Source: an uncultured Porphyromonadaceae bacterium
GTDB taxonomy: Bacteria > Bacteroidota > Bacteroidia > Bacteroidales > Muribaculaceae
Assembly: GCA_947176615.1 (NCBI GenBank)
Contig: CAMWRO010000061.1
Location: 1 to 11,985, forward strand
Direction: 5' to 3'
Length of the DNA stretch: 11,985 bases
Below the pieces are notes generated by a model, which was not told the origin of the DNA, searched no databases, and was given only the letters and a program-made list of their open reading frames with translations. Both the position numbers and the translations under genes were made by a program. Shown piece by piece: positions 6,771 through 11,985 of this stretch (its first letter is position 1; each line of letters starts with the position of its first letter).

Positions 6771-7033
6771 AAATAGCAATCTGACAAGATTGCGTCCTTG
6801 AATAGCCGTGGGTTGCAGATGACTGCAACCCACGGTATAGAATGAATTCAAATTATAGAATCTGCAAAGATTCTTCATGTTGCGACGTAATTGAAAAATC
6901 TTTACAGATTTTACTTATTCGATGACATGTTTCCGGGGGTTGCGAAACCGCAACCCCCGGCTATTCAAAGAATAATCCTTACGGATTAAATATTGCTCAA
7001 GACAAAACTCTGTTTTGCAACACCCTCGTGTTG
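6771..7033. repeat. Hairpin-rich dispersed repeat, long mirror-symmetric copy
   Basis: Eight hairpins in a row: A 6776-6793, B 6806-6835 (13 bp), D 6857-6874, E 6895-6912, F 6933-6960 (12 bp, CCGGGGGTTGCG arm), C 6973-6988, G 7003-7017 (CAAAAC/GTTTTG) and H 7018-7033 (CAACAC/GTGTTG). A-F and C have 4-base loops. Gaps from A to C are 12, 21, 20, 20 and 12 bases. The right half is the inverted image of the left: TTGAATAGCCGTGGGTTGC (6798-6816) returns at 6950-6968 inverted with one mismatch, and D resembles the inverse of E. The element lies downstream of sufS. REP- or BIME-like organisation is inferred; the family is not recognised. Confidence 0.85.
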
Positions 7034-7070
7034 TTCCTTTGTTTCCAAGACTACGAAATCGTCCGGAACA

Positions 7071-7108
7071 ATTCTCAATTTTCAATTTTCAATTCTCAAT
7101 TCTCAATT
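7071..7108. repeat. Tandem 7-bp repeat at the sufS stop codon
   Basis: Five tandem units of ATTYTCA (7071-7105) and a partial sixth. On the minus strand each unit reads TGARAAT, and the sufS stop codon (7109-7107) overlaps the start of the run. Because the unit is 7 bases long and contains TGA, the run offers stop codons in all three frames behind sufS. Confidence 0.8.
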
Positions 7109-8327
7109 ACCCAAGCATTGCCGCGACGCGGGCGAGGGAGGCGAGGAAATAGTCACACTCGCTGCGGGTGTTGTAGGCCGCCATCGAGGCGCGCACGACT
7201 CCCTGCACCCCGAGCGCGTCCATCAGCGGCTGGGCGCAGTGATGGCCGGTGCGCACGGCTATACCGAGCTTGTCGAGCAGCATCCCGGCGTCATAGTGGT
7301 GGGCGCCCGCGAGATTGAACGAAATAATCGCACACTTCCCCGGCGCGGTGCCGTAGATCTGTATCCCGGGAATCTCTTTCAGCATCCTCTCGGTGGTGTA
7401 GTCGAGAAGGTCGTGCTCGTGGAGGGCGATGTCGGCGATTCCGACACGTTCCATGAAGTCAATGGCCTTGTGCAGGGCGGCGATTCCGATAAAATCGGGC
7501 GTGCCGGCCTCAAACTTGTAGGGTAGCTCGGCAAATGTCGTGCCGGCAAACGATACCGACTCAATCATCTCGCCGCCACCCTGATAGGGGGGCATCTTTT
7601 CAAGTATCTCACGTCGGCCATACAGCACACCGACCCCGGCCGGACCATACATCTTGTGGGCCGAGAAGGCATAGAAGTCAGCATCGAGGTCGGCGACATC
7701 GACCTTGAGATGGGGCACCGACTGCGCCCCGTCGACAACGACCGTTATGCCGTGGCTGTGGGCAATCCGGGCGATTTCCTTAATCGGGTTGACGGTTCCG
7801 AGCACGTTGGAGGCATGGCACACCGACACGAGGCGCGTCCGCCCGTTGATGAGGCCCTTGAACGCCTCCATGTCGAGACTGCCGTCGGGCAGCATGGGGA
7901 TGACGCGGATTTTGAACCCTATGCGGCTCTGCAACAGCTGCCACGGCACGATATTGGAGTGATGCTCCATGACCGAGAGGATGATTTCGTCCCCGTCGTG
8001 CAGAAACGTCCCGCCCCAGCTTGCGGCGACAAGGTTGAGGGCCTCGGTTGTGCCCCGGGTGAAAATAATCTCGTCGGTCGACGATGCGTTGACAAACTCC
8101 CTGACGCGCTTGCGGGCATTCTCCTGCAACTCGGTGGCCTCCATCGACAGGGTGTGTACCCCGCGGTGGACGTTGGCCTTGGTGTGGCAGTAGCCGCTCT
8201 CGACAGCGTCGACTACCGAGCGTGGTGTCTGCGATGTAGCCGTGTTGTCGAAATAGACCAGCGGCCTGCCATATATTTTGCGCTCAAGAATCGGAAACTC
8301 GCGGCGCAGTTCTTCTACGTTATACAT
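7107..8327 (-). CDS. sufS: Cysteine desulfurase SufS
   Basis: A 406-residue PLP enzyme that removes sulfur from L-cysteine, giving alanine and an enzyme-bound persulfide that feeds Fe-S cluster assembly. The fold is class V aminotransferase throughout. Visible residues: His123 in EHHSN over the cofactor ring, Asp199 in VVVDGAQ, the PLP lysine Lys225 in FSAHKMYGP, the catalytic Cys364 in RTGHHCAQP, and Arg379 in VVRASMAAYNT. The RTGHHCAQP loop and the length are those of SufS (group II), not IscS. The start MYNVEELRREFP is the usual N-terminus. It is the last gene of the operon, 12 bases after the esterase gene. A SufE or SufU partner gene is not in the window. Confidence 0.96.
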   Translation of the reverse strand: MYNVEELRREFPILERKIYGRPLVYFDNTATSQTPRSVVDAVESGYCHTKANVHRGVHTLSMEATELQENARKRVREFVNASSTDEIIFTRGTTEALNLVAASWGGTFLHDGDEIILSVMEHHSNIVPWQLLQSRIGFKIRVIPMLPDGSLDMEAFKGLINGRTRLVSVCHASNVLGTVNPIKEIARIAHSHGITVVVDGAQSVPHLKVDVADLDADFYAFSAHKMYGPAGVGVLYGRREILEKMPPYQGGGEMIESVSFAGTTFAELPYKFEAGTPDFIGIAALHKAIDFMERVGIADIALHEHDLLDYTTERMLKEIPGIQIYGTAPGKCAIISFNLAGAHHYDAGMLLDKLGIAVRTGHHCAQPLMDALGVQGVVRASMAAYNTRSECDYFLASLARVAAMLG

Positions 8328-8339
8328 AAATACATAAGC

Positions 8340-9290
8340 TTATTTGAGCAGGAACCGCAACGGGCGGCAAACTCGCGCCGCCCAGCAGCGCTCCTCGTGG
8401 GACGCACCCTCATCGGTAAACGTTTCAAGGGTCTCCGGAGTTTTGTAGCCGATAGAATTTACCAGTTCTATCACCCGGTCGTTCCACGGCCCGTAGAGGC
8501 TGTCGATTGACTCGGTTCCGTGGTCGAGGTAGAGCTTGTGACGGCCGTCGCGGGGCAATTTTTCAGTCAGATAGGCAATCATAGCCTCGGGGAACGCGGG
8601 ATTTCCGTCAAGCGTCCCCACCCAGTGGGTCGAGAGACATCCCGCGCCGCCGAATGTGGCGGGATACTCGCTCATGGTGTAAATTGACATCAGTCCGCCC
8701 ATGCTTGAACCCATCACCGAGGTCGATTCCATGTCGGTGCGCACCGCATAGGTGCTGTCGACAAGCTCCTTGAGTGTCGTGACGACAAACGAGGCATAAG
8801 CGTCGCCGCGCATCTTGATTTCGGGGAAAAAGGCGCGCAGAGAGTCGGCAAGGACACGGTTGTAGTCACACGCTTTCTGCGGCATCAGGTCGCCGATGCG
8901 GGTGGAGTCGACACTGTGGACACCCACGATTACCGGGGCCTCGATAACCCCTTGGGCGACAAGGGCCGATGTCACCGAGTCCATCTCCCATGACTGCTTG
9001 TTCCATGTGGTTGACGCGTCATAGAGGTTCTGTCCGTCGTGCATGTATATGACCGGGTAGCGGGTCGTGTCGGCGGCGTTGTATCCCTCGGGGGTCCACA
9101 CATCCACCGTCACCGTGTCGCCGAGCTGCGGCGAGTAGACATACAGGCGGTCGATATTGCCTGCCGATGCCTCCTGAACGGCGGGACGGGTGAACGCCAC
9201 GGCCGGTTCGGTTGTCGATTCGGTTGTCTTGCTCCCGCAGGCGGTCAGTACAGTCAGCGCGGTAACAGCGAGATATATCAGTTTCTTCAT
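8340..9290 (-). CDS. Lipoprotein esterase of the esterase D (PF00756-like) family
   Basis: A 316-residue alpha/beta-hydrolase anchored as a lipoprotein: MKKLIYLAVTALTVLTAC gives a type II signal peptide with lipid-carrying Cys18. No acidic surface-export signal directly follows the Cys, so the periplasmic face is more likely than the cell surface. The fold shows YPVIYMHDGQNLYD (78-91), the nucleophile Ser196 in GSSMGG, a likely acid at Asp256 in LDHGTES and His298 in ASHEERCW. The relatives act on acyl or feruloyl-type esters or siderophore esters; the substrate here is not known. It lies between sufD (3-base gap) and sufS (12-base gap), so it must be co-transcribed with Fe-S assembly genes, which is unusual. 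A link to iron supply through siderophore ester hydrolysis would fit, but is speculation. Confidence 0.85.
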   Translation of the reverse strand: MKKLIYLAVTALTVLTACGSKTTESTTEPAVAFTRPAVQEASAGNIDRLYVYSPQLGDTVTVDVWTPEGYNAADTTRYPVIYMHDGQNLYDASTTWNKQSWEMDSVTSALVAQGVIEAPVIVGVHSVDSTRIGDLMPQKACDYNRVLADSLRAFFPEIKMRGDAYASFVVTTLKELVDSTYAVRTDMESTSVMGSSMGGLMSIYTMSEYPATFGGAGCLSTHWVGTLDGNPAFPEAMIAYLTEKLPRDGRHKLYLDHGTESIDSLYGPWNDRVIELVNSIGYKTPETLETFTDEGASHEERCWAARVCRPLRFLLK

Positions 9291-9293
9291 AAA

Positions 9294-10646
9294 TCAGATT
9301 TCTTTACAAGTGTTGCAGTCGTTACATCCCGATTGGCCGCTGAAACGCTTGTCGACGAGACGCAACAGGCGGTCGTGGAGTCCCGGGATGTGCACGGTGT
9401 CGATTACATCGACCATGAACGCCTGCATCAGCATTGTGCGCGCTTCTTTCTCGGGAATGCCTCGGGCGCGCATGTAGAACAGCGCCTCGCTGTCGAGCTG
9501 GCCGGTGGTCGCACCGTGGGAGCACTTCACCTCGTCATTGTTGATGATGAGCTGCGGCTCGGCGTGCATCCGCGCGTTGCCCGACGCAAGCAGGTTGCGG
9601 TTGCTCTGGTAAGCCTCGGTGTAGGGCGCGCCGGGGGTGACGGATATAGTGCCGCCAAACGCCCCGGTCGACTCGTCGTCAAGCACATACTTGAACAGCT
9701 GGTTGCTGTGGCACTTGGGGGCGAAGTGGGTCACACTCGTGTTATTGTCGATGTGCATCTTGCGGTCACCGATGGCCATTCCGGCAATCCGGGTCTCGCA
9801 GTGACTCTCCATAATGTTGACAATCATGTCGTTGCGGGTGTTTCCGCATGTCAGCGTGGTCGAGTTGAGCGTCAGTGACGACCCCCGTTTCTGCTCGGCC
9901 ACGAGAGTGGAGTGGCGCGACGTGATTGCCGATGATTCCTCGATGTCACACATTTCAAACCGTGCCTCGTCTTCGAGGATAATGTGCACGACCTGCGACG
10001 ACAGGAACCGCGTGGCATCCCCTTGGGTGTGGTCACACACGAGCAATCGCGCCGACGCGCGGTGGCCGACGGCTATGACCAGCCTTCTGACCGCCAAGAG
10101 CGGCGAGGGCGACGAAAAAATGTTGACGAGCTGCAGCGGCTTTTCCAGCTCCACCCCGTCGGGGATGTAGATAAACACACCGTCTTGCAGCAGCAGCGAG
10201 TTCAGAGCCAGCGCGGCTGAATCAGAGATATTGCCCGGCATCGGGGCATAGTATTTCCCGACAAGCTCTGGAAAACGCTCGGCGGCATCGCGCAATGACG
10301 TGAAAATCACCCCGTCGGGCAGTCCCGCGGCAAGTCTTCGCGAAGCCACGAAACGGTCGTTGACCACCACTCCGAGAAGCGTCGAGACCCCCGGCACGTC
10401 ACACTTGAATGTGGCGGCCACATCGACAGGGATGTTCACCCGGGCGATATTCACCCCATAGTCGGGGGCAAACATCTCCTCTATCGAGGTTTTTTCATAT
10501 CCCTTGTCACCTTTTGCCGGAAGTCGCGCCCCGCCGAGAACGTCAAGCGCGGCATCGCGCCACTCGTTGAGAAACGGCGCCGCGTTTTCCTCGACAACCT
10601 TGCGGTTCTCCCTGAAAAGGTCGATATATTGTTGTAAAGCGTTCAT
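9294..10646 (-). CDS. sufD: Fe-S cluster scaffold subunit SufD
   Basis: A 450-residue SufD protein, partner of SufB and SufC in the cytoplasmic Fe-S assembly complex. The beta-helix core is recognised by RRLVIAVGHRASARLLVCDHT (190-206 region), RNDMIVNIMESHCETRIAGMA (271-291) and the C-terminal signature DEVKCSHGATTGQLDSEALFY (371-391), including the His377 region that faces SufB. The tail CNDCNTCKEI (441-450) forms a CxxCxxC motif, as recalled for Bacteroides SufD. The ATG at 10646 begins the family N-terminus MNALQQYIDLF; an in-frame GTG overlapping the sufC stop would add 22 unrelated residues. The gap to sufC is 65 bases. Confidence 0.94.
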   Translation of the reverse strand: MNALQQYIDLFRENRKVVEENAAPFLNEWRDAALDVLGGARLPAKGDKGYEKTSIEEMFAPDYGVNIARVNIPVDVAATFKCDVPGVSTLLGVVVNDRFVASRRLAAGLPDGVIFTSLRDAAERFPELVGKYYAPMPGNISDSAALALNSLLLQDGVFIYIPDGVELEKPLQLVNIFSSPSPLLAVRRLVIAVGHRASARLLVCDHTQGDATRFLSSQVVHIILEDEARFEMCDIEESSAITSRHSTLVAEQKRGSSLTLNSTTLTCGNTRNDMIVNIMESHCETRIAGMAIGDRKMHIDNNTSVTHFAPKCHSNQLFKYVLDDESTGAFGGTISVTPGAPYTEAYQSNRNLLASGNARMHAEPQLIINNDEVKCSHGATTGQLDSEALFYMRARGIPEKEARTMLMQAFMVDVIDTVHIPGLHDRLLRLVDKRFSGQSGCNDCNTCKEI

Positions 10647-10711
10647 TGTCTTACTTTTGATTGCGTTTTGAGGTGAATAGTGAATGACAAATCCACTGTC
10701 TTCTCCCTTCA

Positions 10712-11473
10712 CTAAGAATTTTCTTCCTTAATCCAGTCATAGCCCTTTTCTTCCAGTTCCAGAGCAAGCTCGGGACCTCCGGTCTTGACGATGCGGCCCT
10801 TGTAGAGGATGTGCACGAAGTCAGGCTTGATATAGTCGAGAAGACGCTGGTAGTGGGTGATGACGATAGTGGCGTTGTCGCTTGTCTTCAGCTTGTTGAC
10901 ACCACCTGCCACGATGCGCAGCGCGTCGATGTCGAGGCCGCTGTCGGTCTCGTCGAGGATTGACAGTCGCGGCTCCAAGACAGCCATCTGGAAAATCTCG
11001 TTGCGCTTTTTCTCACCGCCCGAGAAACCCTCGTTGACCGAGCGCGAGGCAAGTTTGTTGTCAAGCTCCACGATGGCGCGTTTCTGACGCATCAGCTTCA
11101 GGAAATCACCCGCGCCGAGCGGCGGCTCGTTGAAATATTTACGCTTGGCGTTGACAGCCGCACGCATGAAATTCACCATTGAAACCCCCGGAATCTCGAC
11201 AGGGTACTGAAACGACAGGAACAACCCCTCGTGGCTGCGGTCCTCGGGACTCAGCGCGAGCAGGTCGACACCGTGAAGGGTCGCCGTTCCCTCGGTGACA
11301 TGAAAAGCCGGGTTTCCGGCAAGGACCTCTGACAGGGTGCTTTTGCCCGAGCCGTTAGGCCCCATTATCGCATGCACCTCGCCCGGGCGCACTTCAAGAT
11401 TTATTCCTCTCAATATCTCCTTGCCCTCGATTCCGGCATGGAGGTTCTTTACGTCAAGCAGTAATTCACTCAT
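10712..11473 (-). CDS. sufC: Fe-S assembly ATPase SufC
   Basis: A 253-residue ABC-type ATPase that powers the SufBCD scaffold. All nucleotide-binding motifs are present: Walker A GPNGSGKST (38-46, Lys44), the Q-loop at Gln89 in LSFQYP, the SufC-type signature SGGEKKRNE (151-159), Walker B SILDETDSGLD with Asp174 and Glu175, and the switch His207 in ITHYQRLL. The ETDSGLD and FSGGEKKRNE wording separates SufC from transporter ATPases. The protein has no membrane segment. It is the first gene of the four-gene operon, with a -7 box at 11600-11593 and a leader of about 110 bases. sufB, which usually stands directly upstream in Bacteroidales, is absent. Confidence 0.96.
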   Translation of the reverse strand: MSELLLDVKNLHAGIEGKEILRGINLEVRPGEVHAIMGPNGSGKSTLSEVLAGNPAFHVTEGTATLHGVDLLALSPEDRSHEGLFLSFQYPVEIPGVSMVNFMRAAVNAKRKYFNEPPLGAGDFLKLMRQKRAIVELDNKLASRSVNEGFSGGEKKRNEIFQMAVLEPRLSILDETDSGLDIDALRIVAGGVNKLKTSDNATIVITHYQRLLDYIKPDFVHILYKGRIVKTGGPELALELEEKGYDWIKEENS

Positions 11474-11584
11474 GGTGATGTCGTTTGTTTTGTTTTAATT
11501 TGCGAAAGTACTATTTTTCTCCCAAAATGCCAAAACCGAAATTTGAAAAGGTTTTAAATCCTGCATTTTATTGAGATTATTTTG

Positions 11585-11592
11585 TAAATTTG
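11585..11592 (+). promoter_or_regulatory. -7 promoter box for the leucine-rich-repeat gene
   Basis: TAAATTTG matches TAnnTTTG and lies 24 bases before the ATG at 11617. No convincing -33 TTG at the usual distance was found. It abuts the minus-strand box of the suf operon. Confidence 0.45.
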
Positions 11593-11600
11593 CAAATCTA
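11593..11600 (-). promoter_or_regulatory. -7 promoter box for the suf operon
   Basis: On the minus strand this reads TAGATTTG, matching TAnnTTTG. The predicted transcript starts near 11586 and carries a leader of about 110 bases before sufC, long enough to hold regulation. No operator was recognised in the leader. Confidence 0.45.
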
Positions 11601-11616
11601 AAGATTTTGAGGCATT

Positions 11617-11985
11617 ATGCTTGATTTAAGATACTTGATAATATCCCTGTTGCTGATTGTCGCGGTTGCGATGCGGGCCACGGAGGTTAATGTGTCACCC
11701 GGCTCGCTTGAGAGTGCCGTGGGAGGTGACAGAGACAATCTGACAACCCTCACAATCACCGGGGCGGTCAATGCTGCCGACCTGCATTTTATCTGCACGT
11801 CGCTGCCGTCATTGGAGACCCTTGACTTGTCGGGGGTGACCGTGGAGGCTTACAACGGGAAGACTCTCGTTGCCAACCGTGGAGACTTTCCCGCCTCTAC
11901 CCTGCCCGCCTACATCCTTTCGGGACTGAATGCCTCGACCGTAATCCTCCCCGCAAGCCTAACTGCCATCGGCGAAGGAGCCATG
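11617..11985 (+). CDS. Secreted BspA-like leucine-rich-repeat protein, 3' end outside window
   Basis: The frame is open from the ATG at 11617 to the window edge (123 codons), so only the N-terminus is seen. A signal peptide (MLDLRYLIISLLLIVAVAMRA) is followed by a typical Bacteroidales leader module: SPGSLESAVGGDRDNLTTL, then LPSLETLDLSGVTV, and the repeat unit LNASTVILPASLTAIGEGAM. The form TxIxLPxSLTxIGEGAF is the LRR_5/BspA repeat. These proteins are exported and may be surface-exposed; adhesion or protein binding is known for some relatives. The start is supported by the -7 box 24 bases upstream. The C-terminus, and any sorting domain, cannot be judged. Confidence 0.85.
   Translation, partial: MLDLRYLIISLLLIVAVAMRATEVNVSPGSLESAVGGDRDNLTTLTITGAVNAADLHFICTSLPSLETLDLSGVTVEAYNGKTLVANRGDFPASTLPAYILSGLNASTVILPASLTAIGEGAM

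Noticed and set aside
6633..6878. 81-codon minus-strand open frame
   Set aside because: Its N-terminal third is the hairpin repeat read as protein; composition is incoherent and no promoter is seen.
6771..7033. CRISPR array
   Set aside because: The regularly spaced units are palindromes of differing sequence and alternate in orientation; there are no identical direct repeats with unique 30-40 base spacers and no cas genes.
7656..8510. 284-codon plus-strand open frame
   Set aside because: Antisense to sufS and the end of the esterase gene; no family pattern.
9039..9878. 279-codon plus-strand open frame
   Set aside because: Antisense to the esterase and sufD; no family pattern.
1..11985. tRNA, rRNA, integrase or transposase genes
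   Set aside because: None was recognised on either strand, so the repeats cannot be tied to a mobile element encoded here.

Overview
The window looks like chromosomal DNA from a Bacteroidales bacterium, possibly a Muribaculaceae gut commensal. The reasons are: Bacteroidota-type -7 promoter boxes (TAnnTTTG) in front of several genes, no clear Shine-Dalgarno sites, a SufD ending in a CxxCxxC tail as in Bacteroides, a BspA-like leucine-rich-repeat surface protein, a secreted family 35 glycosidase, and a membrane-anchored TPR/helix-turn-helix regulator of a type common in this order. The family-level assignment is inference.

Layout. (1) Bases 1-1547 (+): the 3' part of a TPR-transmembrane-HTH regulator, closed by a strong terminator. 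(2) Bases 1548-2836 (+): an AT-rich stretch with a short secreted peptide (1730-1933), an overlapping small membrane protein (1923-2204) and a third small membrane protein (2503-2784). It ends in a 29-bp hairpin that serves as a two-way terminator against the convergent glycosidase gene. (3) Bases 2845-6089 (-): a GH35 beta-galactosidase-like enzyme and an NfsA-type nitroreductase, each with its own upstream gap. (4) Bases 6090-7106: a gene-poor region with a small membrane-protein gene (6355-6603, -) between two copies of a hairpin-rich repeat. The second copy is an almost mirror-symmetric series of six hairpins with regular spacing. An 18-bp AT-rich inverted repeat and a 7-bp tandem repeat border the region. 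(5) Bases 7107-11473 (-): a four-gene operon sufC-sufD-esterase lipoprotein-sufS for iron-sulfur cluster assembly. No sufB is present and a lipoprotein esterase gene is inserted. (6) From 11617 (+): the 5' end of a secreted leucine-rich-repeat protein that runs off the window. It is transcribed divergently from sufC, and the two -7 boxes abut in a near-palindrome.

How the genes work together. SufS takes sulfur from cysteine, and SufC (ATPase) and SufD form the scaffold complex with SufB, which must be encoded elsewhere. The regulator and the small secreted/membrane pair beside it could form a signalling module, but only adjacency supports this. The glycosidase and nitroreductase look like independent metabolic genes. 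The most unusual element is the mirror-symmetric hairpin repeat at 6771-6988 and its shortened relative at 6235-6347.
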